64,000 nt of DNA from Notamacropus eugenii (GCF_028372415.1 NC_092879.1:65053651-65117650), one strand, 5' to 3'; positions 1 to 11,159 are shown, counted from the stretch's first letter. The notes: generated by a model from the sequence alone, not told the origin. Numbers and translations: made by a program.

Positions 1-2034
1 TCCTCTTTCCCTGAGGATTTCATTTGGGGGATTGTGGCCGACGTCCTGGGGTCGTTCTTGAAAAAACAGGCTATCTACTCTCGAGATATCACTTTAGCAG
101 TTGATACAGGCACCACAGTTGGGACCCTATGCTGTGAATCATTCCCTAGATATTACGGTATTTTTGTGCACATTCCTATCCTATGTCCTGAGTCTCGATT
201 TCAGACCATTGTAGGTACTCTGGTCATTTTCATGCATACACTGGAACCCTCCTGGGCCCATAGGCAGTCTGTGGATAGATTTCTTGATTGTCTGATACAG
301 GTCATCCTCTGCCCCCACTGAAAGACTGAATTCAGGGTGGACCCTGGCTGTGCATTCTCTTTTCCTGACCAGGGGCATGCTTTGGGGGAATTTTGGCCTA
401 GTTCCTGCTGTGCTTTTGCACCACTGTTCTTTATCAGGGCTGCATACAGCTGGTGGATCCCCTTTATGGAATGTAGACCAGAGTGCAAACAAGGAGCCAC
501 TGTGTGAGGGCCTGGCCCCTGGATGGGATTTTGGGGAAGATTCTTTACTGTCTGCCTGGGTCTTGATGTTGGCCCCTTCTGGTGCCTCTGTCCTTTATAT
601 GTACACTGTGCTATTGTCTTTGGCAGACATACAGCCTGTGGACAGATTTCTGATACGTTTGCCAGAGCACACCCACAGGCTCCCTACTGTGAACGACTGA
701 ATTCTGGCTGGATTTGGGCTGTCCATTCCCTTCCTTGAGCAGGAGTACGCTTTGGGTGTACGTTGGCTTAGGAGTGGCTTTGCTTTGCTTCCATTGGACT
801 TTCTGCAATTTGCACCGTGTTGGCTAAGGAATGTGAAGGAATGTGAACCAGAGTGTGATGTAGACCCCCGCCCCGGGGTAAAGGCCTGTGTTTTGATTGG
901 GATTTTGTGGAAGATCCCCTTTCTCTTTCCCTGGGTTTCCATTTCGGGTGCTTCTTGTCCATGTCCTGCTTTCCCTCAAGCCTGAAGGATTGCCTTGGTA
1001 CCACATGTAGTCATTGGGGTCCTTTCTAGGGTCACATGTAAAGCCCAAGAAGCTGGATTGCTGACTGCTTCAGCATGGGCTTCCTTGTTGCTTTCTGACT
1101 CATTCTCTGGGCAGTTGGTTGAGGGGATTCTGTTTGAGATGCCATTGTCAGTCATGACTGAGGGAATATAAAAGGTTAGAAGCACTTCTTTTGACAGATC
1201 TGAGGGGGTCTGGTCTGTGGACCTTGCCAGGACCCCTGCTGTGCCAGCGTCTCCAAGTCTGGGGCTTTCTTTCCCAAACCTTCTCTTTGTGGTATGGCAC
1301 ACTTAGCAGGGAATTTGCCCCCACACCGATGCACCAACGCATCCAGGAGGCTATTCTCAGTACCCAGAATGTCCCTGGATCCATTTCTTTGGGGTTCCCT
1401 CACCATTGCCTTTGGCTACTCTCTGTGTCTCCATCTGTCTGTCTGTCTCTCTGTGTGATTTCTTTAGTGCCTGCTGTAGCCCAGCCTCAACCACCCATCT
1501 TGAGTGACAGAATTCTGGGGGGATTCTGGCCATTCAAACCCTCTTCCTAACCAGGGGCATCCTTGGGGGGTATTCTGGCTTCATTCTAGCTTTGTTTTTT
1601 CCTCGATTCTGCAATGGCAGGTCTTTAAGCTGTTGGTGGATCCAGGTTAGGGAATATGGCCTAGATTCCATGGGCAACCGCTGTGGTGAAGGCCGGCAGT
1701 ATGGATTGGATTTTGTGCAAGATTCCCTTTCTCTCTTCCTGGGTCTCCATGTCAGATGCTTCTGTTCCTCTTCCTGCTTTCCTTGTAGAGTGAAGGATTG
1801 CCTTGGGACCAATGTAGTCAATGGAGAGGTTCCTAGGGTGACTTCTGAAGCCCAAGTAACTGGCTCAATGAGTGCTTCAGTAAGGGCTTTCTTGGTGACT
1901 TCTCTGACTCTTTTGTGCTGGGCAGCTGCCTAAGGGGATCCTGGTTGAGATCCTCTTGTCAGTCAGGATTCAGGGAATATTCAAGGTCAAGAGAACATCT
2001 CTGATAGATTTCAGGTGATCTGCTTCGTGTTCCA
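1..2034. repeat. Macrosatellite monomers (about 1.26 kb unit), start of window
   Basis: Non-coding tandem repeat field, starting inside a monomer. Hallmark phrases are a 'ctggatttcag' block, a 'gaccaggggcat' block and a 'ctgaaggattgcctt' block, which recur through the whole window. Only short unconserved reading frames are present. The stretch reappears almost base for base from 58204. A short run of the CCATCTGTCTG minisatellite interrupts it near 1421-1459. Confidence 0.8.
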
Positions 2035-2290
2035 GGACTCTCACTTCCAAAGAAATGCTTAATGTGAATGATCACGGTGACAAAAATCCAGTCTCCCAGG
2101 CATGAGGATTTATAGCTGCACTGGCTTCAGGATGGATCTGAATTTGGTTTTCCATTCTTTGCCTAAAGACCTGTAGGGTCCATATATATCTATAAACTGT
2201 GACATGCTCTGTGTTCACAGTGTTTGTAGAGGGACTGAGATTTTCACTCAGAAAGTCTGGAAGGAGTAGTAAAGAACCTAGATGGGGATG
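2035..2290. repeat. Short copy of the intergenic 'W' block
   Basis: Begins with 'cactctcacttccaaagaaatg' type sequence and ends with a 'tttgtagagggactgagatttt' segment. The same piece occurs at about 22075-22330, 28045-28300 and 60238-60493. A longer relative lies at 9111-10000 and 42946-43830. No gene is seen. Confidence 0.65.
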
Positions 2291-2751
2291 AGACTTTGGG
2301 GAAGATTCCTCTCCTCTCTGCCTGGGCCTACATTTCAGCCCCTATTGGTGCCTCTGTCCTTTCTATGTACTCTGTGCCATTGTGCTCGACATACACACTG
2401 TCTGTGGATAGATTTCTGCTTTGTTCGCCAGAGCACACCGACAGATTCCCTACTGTGAATGATTGAATCCTGGCTGGATTGGGGCTGTCCATTCCCTTCC
2501 TTGACCAGGGACACACTTTTTGGATGCTTGAGCCTCGTACTGGCTGTGCTTTTCCTCCATTGCACTTTCTAAGTTTTGCACACTGTTGGTGGATGGTTGT
2601 GAGGGAATGTGGCCAAGAGTGTATTGTATGTCCCCCTGCTGTGAAGGATGTTGTCACGTATGAAATTTTGTGGGAGATTCTCTTTCTCTATCCTGGTGTC
2701 CCCATTTCAGGAGCTTCTGGTCCTCTTCTTGCTTTCCCTCCAGCATGATGT
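2291..2751. repeat. Partial macrosatellite monomer before the minisatellite
   Basis: Carries the monomer's 'cctgggcctacatttcag' and 'ttgaccagggacac' blocks and then runs into the minisatellite. It matches 28301-28762 closely and 60494-60954 almost exactly. Confidence 0.65.
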
Positions 2752-3540
2752 ATCTTTCTGTGTGTCCCCATCTGTTCCACTAGTCCCCTTCTTTCTGGGT
2801 GTCCCCATCAATCCGTCTGTGTATCTCCTATCTCTCTGTGTGTCCCCATCTGCTTATCCGTGCATCCTCATCTGTTGAGACCCATCTGTCCGTGTCTCCT
2901 CTCTGTCCCAGTGTTCCCCTCTGTGTGTCCCCAACGTCTTGATTTTGTATCCCCATCTGCCTGTCTGTGTGTCCCTCAAGTGTCTGTCTGCTTGTTTCCA
3001 TCTGTCTCTGTGTCCTCATTTGTCTCTCCGTGTGTCCCATCTAGCTCTGTGTCCCTATCTGTCCATGTCTCTCATATCTCTTCTTGTGTCCCCATCTATC
3101 TGTGTGTCCCCATCTGTTTTTCCAAGTGTCTCCATCAGTCTGTGAATGTGTCCCCATCTGTTTGTCACTGTTTCCCTATCTTTGTTCCCCAATCAGTCTG
3201 TCCTCAATTGTCTGTGTGTCCCCATCTGCCCATCCTTGTGTCCCCATCAGTCTCTGTGTCCCCATGTGTCTGTCCGTGTTTCCTTTTCTCTTGGTGTATC
3301 CCCCACCTGTCTGTCCATGTTTCCCCACCAATCTTTGCATCCTCATCTGTCTGTCCATGCATGCCCATCTCTCTGTCCTTGTGCTCCATCTGTCTGTTCA
3401 CGTTTCCCCATCTCTCCCTGTGTCCCCATATGTCTTTGTGTCTCCTGTCTGTGCTATGTTCCACTCTGTCTGTCCCTGTGTCTCCATCGGTCTGTGTGTC
3501 CCCTCTCTGTCTGTTTATGTGTCCCCATCTGTTCCTTCCT
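2752..3540. repeat. Pyrimidine-rich minisatellite array
   Basis: About 0.79 kb of degenerate tandem repeats built around TGTCCCCATCTGTCTGTG, with units of roughly 18-27 bases. One frame reads as a monotonous Cys-Pro-His-Leu-Ser-Val string that stays open for more than 200 codons. That openness comes from the repeat having few stop codons and is not evidence of a gene. Confidence 0.85.
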
Positions 3541-4050
3541 AGAGGCTCTTGGTAGAGCTCTAGCTATGGTTGCTTCTACCTTGGATGGTTTCTGTATTTT
3601 CCCTCTCAGGGCACTGAGACCCATTGCTTGTGATCCTTTCAGCATGACCCTTAGTGTGTGTTCCCTCTCGAGGCAGGGGCAGAGCACCAGTGTCCCTGCA
3701 TCTTAAAGCTCTCTGGGCTGACCCAGCTGAGCCTTTCTGGCCAAGCTGCTACCACTTGCATTGACCACTTACCTTTCCCAATCTTTCCCCACCTTCCAGC
3801 CCCCAAACAAAAATCTGACTCAGTTAGACACTCTTTCTCCAATAATCAGTTCCTCCTGCTCATGGCTCTCTGAGTCCTTTCCCTGGATCTCAGCTTAGAT
3901 CCCAGACAAAGAAGCTTTGCAGATTGTGAACCATCTTTCTGGTTTTTCTCAATGGGATCTGGTAGGTCTGAACCAAATAGAAGTTTGAAAGTTATTGGAT
4001 AAACCTCCTACAGAAAAGTTTCTTTTATTAAAAATCATTATATATCATTA
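3541..4050. other. Conserved spacer upstream of the gene 1 SINE
   Basis: Non-coding spacer found in similar form ahead of most gene cassettes (29574-30068, 13396-13931, 35821-36370, 49171-49720, 61744-62253). No gene is seen. It ends in an AT-rich 'aaatcattatat' stretch at the SINE border. Confidence 0.6.
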
Positions 4051-4243
4051 TAGGCAGTATCCTGTAGTGGGCCAAGTTCGGGACTTGGGAAGTCAGAGGA
4101 CCTGGGTTTGAACTGAGCCTCCCTTAGTAGCTGTGTCTCACTGGGCAAGTTATGTAACCTCTGTGCCTCTGTTTCCTCCTTCGTTGAATTTCATGGACTG
4201 TGATGTCCCTTCCTGACTTCACACCTGTGATCCTATGACTGTG
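4051..4243 (+). mobile_element. MAR1/MIR-type CORE-SINE upstream of gene 1
   Basis: Shows the tRNA-derived SINE order: 'ggacctgggtttgaa' (B-box-like), 'ctgggcaagt', 'aacctctgtgcctc', 'gtttcctcc', and a 3' end resembling the marsupial 'ggtcccttcc...tgatcctatga' tail. An element sits at the equivalent place in every cassette, so the insertion predates amplification of the array. Family name is from memory of the consensus. Confidence 0.7.
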
Positions 4244-5032
4244 ACCTTGTTTCCATAGGAAATGTCAGGGTTTCTCTCCCCCATAAAGCACACCGTTGAA
4301 TTATGTTTTATTTTTGTCTCTCTTTTCTTTCAGCAATTAGGATTAAAAAAATCCCCTGAAATTTAAAATCCACTTATAAAGACTAGAGAAATGAATTGAG
4401 GGATGAATGGTAACCCTTGGCCTGGCTAAAAGTTTGCCCAGCACCTGCGCTCTCCCGGGGTCCTTTGTGGTTCCCAGCAACCTCTTTGCTCTTCCAAAGG
4501 ATCCCCTCCCCTCCAGTTCTTTGGCACGATCTCAGCATCCCAGAGGGGTGTGATATGTTACTTACCAGGCCTGAGCCCTGTGGCTCTCCCTCGGAGTGAT
4601 CCCCTTCCTTCCTTCCCCCACCCTGTGTTCCCCTCTGCCTCTCCATTGGCCCTTCTCTGTGGCCCCAGTCTGGCCCAGGTCTTTGGCTACCCAGTGCTGA
4701 ATGCTGTCCAGACTCCCTCCTTGTTGGTTTGGCCACCTCCTTGCCTGGATAGATTGCTTGCGAGATGTCCTTCTTGCTCTGCAAGGACCCAGGAAACCCT
4801 ATATCCCCAGCCCCACTTCCACTATAGCTCTGACTCCAGGGACCTCTGTCGGGATGCTTATGCAATCAATGGGGTGTTCCATTTGAACCCCTCCCCCCCC
4901 CCCACAATGCTCATCTCCTCACTCTGTTGGGTTCTGTTGCTGGGGTGAGCTGTGGCTTTCCCTCTCTCTCTCTCTCCAGGCAGTTCCCTGTTGGCCCAGG
5001 TCCTCCTCCCCTGCAGCTGGCAGCCGCGGGAC
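4244..5032 (+). promoter_or_regulatory. Gene 1 5' flank and putative promoter
   Basis: Conserved upstream region. A TATAAAG motif lies at 4375-4381 and an inverted CCAAT box (ATTGG) at 4645-4649. An acceptor-like 'ttttctttcag' precedes the TATA motif. Near the gene, a GTGAGC donor-like site (4945) and a CT-rich tract ending in CAG (4980) lie only about 35 bases apart, too close for a usual intron. The start of transcription cannot be placed from sequence alone. Confidence 0.45.
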
Positions 5033-6091
5033 ATGGAAGAACAAGAAACCAGGGAGGCCTTGGGGCATATGGCCCAGGCCACCCGATACATGCGCATTGG
5101 GCTGTGGAGAAGGAAGCCCAACTACGGGAAGGCTGCCAGCAAGTATCAGCAGGCCACCTTAGCCTTCCTCAGGGCCAAGAGGCTGGAGGAGGCTGCAGAA
5201 GCCTTCCTCAAGGAAGCTGAGTCCCATGAGAAAAACAGAGCGCCCCTCTGTGCGGCAATGGCCTATGAGCAAGCTGGCCTGTACCTGAGCAAGTCCAACC
5301 ACCTGCAGGAGATGGCCCAGGCTCTCAAACAGGCTGTCTCCTGGTACCTGCAGTGTGGAGAGGCAAACATCGCAGCCTGGATCTTGAGGAGCTCCAGTGA
5401 GCTACTGGAGAGCCAGATCCCTCACCAGGTGGTGTGCCTCTACCAGAGGGCATCCCAGTTATTTGAGGAGGAGTCCCGCTTCCTGAAGGTCCTGGACTTC
5501 ACTGGCCGAGCCTCCAAGGTGCTGGTGAGGCACAAGCGCTACGGGGACGCTGCTATCTCCCTCGGCCAGGAGAAGCGCTTGTATGTCAAGGCAGAGGGCT
5601 TCCCTGTGTGCCACTGGAGAGCCCTGGCGCAGTGCCTAGCCCACCTGTGTGACCGGGATTTCGCTGCTGCCTCCACCTGCCTGGAAGATAGCTGTATATA
5701 TTTTCCCAATTTCACAAGCACTGCTGAGTTCATGGCGATGGTAACTTTGCTGAATTGCTACGAAGACAAGGACCAAGAAGGAGTGAACTGGGTCTGCCGG
5801 TTTCCTGTCTTCAAACACCTGGACAAGGAATACAGGAAGATGACCACATTCCTGAAGGTACCTGGCGTCGAGAACCTGAAGACCAGTCTTTTGCCACCTT
5901 CATCCACATGCATGTCCCCTTCCAACATCGAAAAGCAAGCAACCTCAACAACAAATAAGGAGGAGGGGGTGGAGGAGAAGAATGTGGAGAACCTGGAGGA
6001 GGACATTAAGGAGGAGGAGGAGAAATTGGAAGAGAAAGAGGAAGAAGAGGAACATAGGATCTCTCTCTCCATGGAATGTACCATCTGCTAA
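5033..6091 (+). CDS. Gene 1: intronless gamma-SNAP-like protein, 352 aa (subtype A)
   Basis: Encodes a helical SNAP-family protein, expected to be a cytosolic adaptor that couples NSF to SNARE complexes for disassembly. From memory, human NAPG (312 aa) aligns from the first Met without large gaps: W-R-x-K-P-x-Y-x-x-A-A-S near residues 24-36, A-Y-E-Q-A-G near 78, L-V-R near 165, and a V-P-G turn near 279. Residues 1-282 form the alpha-helical repeat domain. Residues 283-352 form a Glu/Lys-rich tail, about twice the human length, ending Cys-Thr-Ile-Cys. The start is chosen because the ATG has a strong context (gacATGG), matches the human N-terminus and is shared by most copies; the frame is open further upstream without an ATG. 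One uninterrupted exon, against 12 in human NAPG, implies a retrocopy origin. Closest relatives here are genes 8 and 4. Whether it is expressed is unknown. Confidence 0.9.
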   Translation: MEEQETREALGHMAQATRYMRIGLWRRKPNYGKAASKYQQATLAFLRAKRLEEAAEAFLKEAESHEKNRAPLCAAMAYEQAGLYLSKSNHLQEMAQALKQAVSWYLQCGEANIAAWILRSSSELLESQIPHQVVCLYQRASQLFEEESRFLKVLDFTGRASKVLVRHKRYGDAAISLGQEKRLYVKAEGFPVCHWRALAQCLAHLCDRDFAAASTCLEDSCIYFPNFTSTAEFMAMVTLLNCYEDKDQEGVNWVCRFPVFKHLDKEYRKMTTFLKVPGVENLKTSLLPPSSTCMSPSNIEKQATSTTNKEEGVEEKNVENLEEDIKEEEEKLEEKEEEEEHRISLSMECTIC

Positions 6092-6139
6092 CCTCTGCTT
6101 CCTGAAACAATGATTTAATTAAAGCTAATTAGTTAAAAA

Positions 6140-6145
6140 AATAAA
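6140..6145 (+). terminator. Gene 1 poly(A) signal
   Basis: AATAAA about 50 bases after the stop codon, with an ATTAAA just before it. A TG-rich tract follows, which could act as the GU-rich downstream element. Confidence 0.65.
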
Positions 6146-6170
6146 CGTTCTGTTATACCAGTCTTGTATC

Positions 6171-6188
6171 TGTGTGTGTGTGGGTGTG
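6171..6188. repeat. (TG)n tract downstream of gene 1
   Basis: Short TG microsatellite 26 bases after the poly(A) signal. It sits at the same place behind genes 2, 3, 4, 5 and 7 with varying length. Confidence 0.8.
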
Positions 6189-7080
6189 CTTTCTCCCATC
6201 ATACCTTTTCTCACCCTTTTTATTTCAAATTTGAATGGAGGCCTTTGCATTCCTCCCCATTCCCAATGACCCCTATGGGCCATCCTCCCAGAGTAGATAT
6301 ACCTTCCTTCCAAGGTGAAATATTTTCCCTTTACTGACTGGTAATTCCTGGCTCAGGGCATGGGTTCCAGGAGAAAATTATCAACGAGGTTACTCTCTGC
6401 TTTGCCAGACCCACCCCCCCAACCTTTCCCAATGATCATCAAGAACTACTTCTTATATTTATAGATTTTTTAACTGCCAAAAGTCCTCAGGGTCAGATTA
6501 TAGAACACCTAAAAATTCTTAGATTTTGTTCATGCCTCCCCTGTGCTTACCATTCTAAGACCTAGTGCCCAGACCTTGAAGTCTGCAAATGAATTAGCCT
6601 TTTCCCTGGAAAACTGAAATGAACTTCTTTCAATCAGTTTGAGCTAGAGGCTAAGGTGTAGGATAAGGAACAGGGTCAGTTGTCAACCTGGATGGGACTT
6701 GAGTAGGTCCACCCAGTCTAATCCCTTCATTATACATAAGAGGTAGTTCTGGGGCCCAAAGAAGTTAACTTGCACAGGAACCCACTGGGGACAGGCCACA
6801 GGGAACAGGGACAGGCAGGATGGGCCCTCTGGGTCTTCTGATTCCAAATACAATGAAGAAGTGAAACCAAGGTGGTGAGGAAATGGGAGCAGACATGAGA
6901 GAAAGACATGTGACCAGGGAGGCATGGAACACCACTGACATGGTAATGTAAGCTTTGCCTAACCTCGCCCAGAGGGGACAGAAGTGCCTTGTGCAGGAGG
7001 AATCTAGCATCTTTCAGACCCATCCCTGTCCTGCTCTTCTCTCTGTACACGTGGACTTTCTGGTTGAATGTTCTGAAACT
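6189..7080. other. Conserved 3' flank of gene 1
   Basis: Non-coding flank shared with the other copies ('ctttctcccatcatacc' onwards to a 'ccctgtcctgctcttctc' block). From about 6775 it becomes almost identical to the flank after 40610, which marks a duplication or conversion border. No gene is seen. Confidence 0.6.
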
Positions 7081-9110
7081 TCTCACTGGGATTAAGGGGA
7101 TTCTGGTTTGGGATGCTATTGTCAGTAAGAACTGGGGGAATATTAAAGGTCACCAGGACATCTTTCCATCGATGTGACAGGATATGTTCCGTGGTCCATG
7201 GCAGGGTCCCCTGCTGTGATGACTCGCTCTAAATTGAGGGCTTTGTTTCATTTTCATAATCTGGCTCTCTATGGCATTCCGAGCTGCGAATGGGCCCTTC
7301 CACCAATACTCCCTCTACCTGAAGAGATTATCCCAGTCACCACAATGTGCTTGGATCAATTTCTGTGGTGTTCCCTCAAGGCCTCCTGCTGTGCCTGTTG
7401 GCACATTGGACAATTTACTGGACACTCAGGCCCAATACTTATGTTCAGCTCGCCTGAACACTTCCTCTGTGGTCCACCTATAGACTGTGACATAACATCA
7501 GTGTTCCTCCAATGAAGGTCTATCTGGGCTCACTTTTTAGACCAATTTGTTCTTGGATTGGATTTGTATTTTTTAACCATTCTTCTCTTTTTCCCTGGGA
7601 AGTTCATGTGGGGGATTTTGGCCAAGTACTCGGGTCCTTCTTGTACGGTCTACTCTCCAGTTATTGTTCACAGATCACTACAGTGGGGTGATCCTGGAAT
7701 CTAGGTTAGGAACCCCTGCTATGAATCCTTAATTTCTTCTGACCTTTTGTCCTGCAGTTTCCTCTTCTGTTTCCTGGATCTGGATTTCAGGCCATTCTGG
7801 ACCCTACACTCCTTGCAGTGTCTACACTGGAACTGTGCAGGGACAACAAGCAGTCTGAGGAAAGATTTCTGGGGTATTTCCTAGAGTTCACCCTTAGCCC
7901 CACTGTGAGAGATATCATTCTGTGTGGATTTGTACAACCTGTTCCCTTTTCTTGACCCTGGACATACTTCAGGGAAATTCTAGCCTACCTCCACCTGTGG
8001 ATTTCCATTAATCTGTTTTATGTGTTCTACAAATTCTTGGTAGGGCCAACTTAAGGATTCTAGCCCATATCACACCCTAGCCCCGTCTGCAGTTAAGGCC
8101 TGGCCCAGGCATTGGACTTTCTATAAGATTATCTTCCTCTATACCAGGGTCTCCATTTCAGGAGCTATGAGGTGACTTGCTGCTTTTCCTCTAGACTGAT
8201 GGATTGCCTTTGGACCATGTATATTCATTTTAAATCCTTCTTGGTTCATTCTGCAGTCCAAGTTGCTGGTTCACTGAATGCTTCTGCTTGGGCTTTCCTG
8301 TTGCTCTCTTTGACTCATTTTCACTAGGCAGCTGATTAATGGGATTCTGGTTGAGATCCTATTGTTTGTCAGGACTGCAGGAGTATTGAAGGTCACAAGA
8401 ACAACTTTTTGCAGATATGAGGGAATCTGTTCAGTAGTGTGTGCTGTGATCCCACGGTGACAGCCAGATCTAAGTTGAGGGCTTTTTTCATATTCATCCT
8501 CTTTTGCTCTACCACAAAATTTGTTGGCATTTGGCCCATCCACAGATGCTCCCTGCAGCCTAGGAGGTTTTCTCAGAAACCACCATGTGCCCAGATTACT
8601 TTCTGTGGGGTTCTCTCCACAAAGAAGTTTGGAGGGCCCCTGCTGAGACACCTGGTACCCTGCAAGGTTCCTGGGTCCCCCATAAGGGGCACTGAGGATC
8701 GTTGCTTCCATTCACTTGAGAAGAACACTTCCTCTGTATTCCACCTGTAGCTGAAGACATAACATCAGTGTCCCTCCATCTATCTCTCTGGGCTCCTTTT
8801 GTGTTAACCCATTTGTTCCTGGGTTGGGTTTGTTTTGGACCATTCTTGTCCTTGCTGCTGAGGAGTTCATTTGGGGAACTCTGGCCAAGTACTTGGGTCC
8901 CTCTTGAAGCAGGGGCTTTTGTCTCTTCAGTCAGCGCCTTTTGGATCGCTACAGTGTTTTGCTGGTAGAACTTGGTTTGAGACCCCCTGCTGTGAATGCT
9001 GAATTCTCTCTTAACCTTTTGTGCTGCAGTTTCCTCTTCTCTTTTGCCTGAGTCTGGATTTCAGACCAATCAGGCCTCTCTGTTGCTTTCCATGTCTACA
9101 GTGGAACTGT
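7081..9110. repeat. Macrosatellite monomers
   Basis: The 'ctggatttcag' landmark occurs at 7780 and 9054, a spacing of 1274 bases. The field is nearly identical to 40931-42945. No gene is seen. Confidence 0.75.
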
Positions 9111-9147
9111 CCATGGCCTCCAGAAAGAGGAGCAGGGCAGGCTGCAG
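9065..9147 (+). other. 83-base exon-like segment with consensus splice sites
   Basis: Preceded by a pyrimidine-rich tract ending in 'ctggatttcag' and followed by CAG|GTGAGT (donor 9148-9153). The same 83-base interval with both signals occurs at 21474-21556 and 42896-42978. A fourth copy near 27430 has lost the donor. It may be an exon of a non-coding transcript; no protein is recognised. Confidence 0.3.
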
Positions 9148-10000
9148 GTGAGTGTGGAACCCTCCAAGGCTAATGGTGACTTTTCCATCTCCATCCTGCC
9201 TAGCACTAGTGTCCCCAGGACACAGAACTTCCTGGAGATGGCTGTAGCTATCCACCCTGGGCAGAGATTCCCCCTGTAGTAGAATCCAGGACATGCTCGT
9301 GAGCATCACTGAGTAGACCAGTGTCATTTACCCCTAGGGGATGTAAGAAAGCTTCTGAACGCTGGGTGTGAAGGCAGCACGAGGAAGAAGAAAGCCAGTC
9401 TGTCATACTTCTGCCAGCCTCAGTTCAGCAAATGAAGAAGAACCTGTTTTACCATCTTGATAGTCTTCTACGTCTCTGGAACATCCATATATAGTCAGAT
9501 CATGCTATAGAATGACATCACATGACATGGCCCCAAGATTTCACAGAGCTTGTTTGGGGGGGAGACAGAGAAGTAGTCCTCAAGAGTTTTCCTTAGATTA
9601 TTTGTTGTGAAATTCTTTTGAGTTGTTCTCTCTAGTCTTACCTCTTGAGAAATGTTTCCTAATGAAATTCAGCACTCTCAGTACCACAGAAATGCTTAAT
9701 TTTAATGATCAGTGTGACAAAGATATCTTTTCCTCAGCATGAGAAATTGTAGCTGCACTGGCTTGGGGATGGGTCTGACCTTGGCTGCCAAACTTTGCCC
9801 ACTTTTTCATGGTGCATATGTGCCAGTATTCCCTGTGATACTCTCCATGTTCAGAAGCTGGAGTGTGCAAATTAGCTTGGTAAATCCTAGGATGTTGTCT
9901 GGGACACAGAGAATCAAAGATGACAGAAATAGCATGGAGGCATCAGAGGTAGGATATGAAGAACCTTTACCCTCGGCAAGGTAAGCTTTGTGCTGTAGGG
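9111..10000. repeat. Intergenic 'W' block, long version
   Basis: A sequence distinct from the macrosatellite, repeated at 42946-43830 and in part at 21511-22290, 27481-28300 and 34681-35150. It starts with a 'caaggctaatggtgactt' segment whose short frames on both strands are partly kept among copies, without a recognisable product. Confidence 0.6.
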
Positions 10001-10271
10001 ACTCATTAAAACTCACAGATAGGGGATGGCATGTGCAGTTATGAAGGGAACTTCTGTGCTGAGAGCACTGTATATCAACATTAGTATATCCCAGATTCTT
10101 CTATTATCTTGCCTGAGTTTTCTGAATTATGCACTTTTTCCAAGACAGTCCTGTAATGAACCTACGTTCCTTCCCTGTATCCAATATTTATTTGTGGTGG
10201 ACAAACAAACTAGTGGCCAGCCTGCTGTCCTTAGTTTGGCTGTTCTGTAAGTAAAGGTACCTGACACATAC

Positions 10272-10503
10272 CTCCTGGCACCACTTGGACCTTCCACTAC
10301 GTGCTGCCACACCCTCCAGCGCTTGAGAATCTTGTAGAACAGGGCATTCTTTATTTCCTTGAAATTCTTTATTTCTGTCAACTGATTTTTGCTGTGGCAA
10401 AAGTTGGGGGCATAATCCGTCGTTACTTGCCCTTGATGTACAAAGTAATGTGGCTTCTCATCAATATTTTTCCTAAAGTGTTGTGATTTCTAGTAAATCC
10501 TGA
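10272..10503 (-). pseudogene. Decayed exon-like segment, minus strand
   Basis: A 232-base interval bounded on the minus strand by an acceptor-like 'ttaaaactcag' and a donor-like GAG|GTATGT. The counterpart at 44105-44336 has the same length and is open throughout. Here the matching frame contains a TAG where the other copy has CAG. The protein is not recognised; it looks like an exon of an unrelated gene carried along in the duplicated block. Confidence 0.4.
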
Positions 10504-10834
10504 CTGAGTTTTAAACCATCTTGTTGCTTAGAATGACATCTCTTATCCATCCTTTTGTGACATGAGGTCTGATTTTTATTAACTATCATTGGGTATTGAC
10601 AGTTACAAATAGACCATTTTCTCTGAAGAGACAATTTTGTCCATTTGTCTATGTTGTGCCTCGATTTCTAGTCCCAATTAAGTGAAGCCCAGAGGGCATT
10701 ATCAGTGTTTTATTCTGAATTTTACTGTGAATGAGTCTAGAGTTACACATATACAATGCCAGTTAATTCAGCATTTTAGATAGTTCAGTTGCACCGACAA
10801 ATGAAGATTATTAAAGACACGAGAAATCTCGAGT

Positions 10835-11159
10835 TGTTCGTAATCAATCACTTTATTTAGTGACCAACACAGAGGAAAGCCAAGAAAAGATAGAAGACTG
10901 AGTGCACGATGTAGAAGATGCAGAGCGCATCTAGGATGATCAGCGTCATATCACAGAGGTGTCCTTAACTGGCTGGAAACAGGCTGCAGGATGATATTCC
11001 TCACTGGTGCCATGCTGTCTTGCGTGCTGTAATCCAGAGCACACCTGCAGCCCCAGGACAGTGACATTGTCTGACAGGAACCTGACACTGAGGAAGATCT
11101 TGTCTTACAAGGATCTTGGTTAGATAGACTTGGTGGTGCTACTGCTGCTGCTGCTGTTG
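10835..11159 (-). other. Possible minus-strand terminal exon with poly(A) signal
   Basis: On the minus strand a T-rich tract ends in 'attttgcag' at 11160. From there one frame runs as an Ala run (GCA codons from the CTG tract), then about 60 Ser-rich residues, to a TGA at 10951-10953. AATAAA follows at 10852-10857. The same arrangement holds at 44672-45015. In another frame, after the TGA, there is a hydrophobic Leu-Asp-Ala-Leu-Cys-Ile-Phe stretch of unknown meaning. The gene is not recognised. Confidence 0.3.

Noticed and set aside
2860-3555. Long Cys/Ser/Pro-rich open frame (over 200 codons)
   Set aside because: It is the minisatellite read in one frame; all three frames stay open for long stretches and no unique sequence is present. 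The same holds for frames in 28.8-29.7, 55.4-55.9, 56.6-57.9 and 61.0-61.9 kb.
4945-4980. Intron between GTGAGC and the CT-rich CAG just upstream of gene 1
   Set aside because: About 35 bases is too short for a vertebrate intron. Either site could be used with a distant partner, but none can be named.
9070-9327. 85-codon minus-strand frame seen in several 'W' copies
   Set aside because: The whole block is conserved by recent duplication, not the frame in particular. The copy at 27489-27707 differs in length and no family is recognised.
10860-10953. Hydrophobic minus-strand frame (Leu-Asp-Ala-Leu-Cys-Ile-Phe) as an FcR-gamma/CD3-zeta-like membrane segment
   Set aside because: Only about 30 residues, the resemblance is a few residues, and it lies behind the TGA of the longer exon-like frame.
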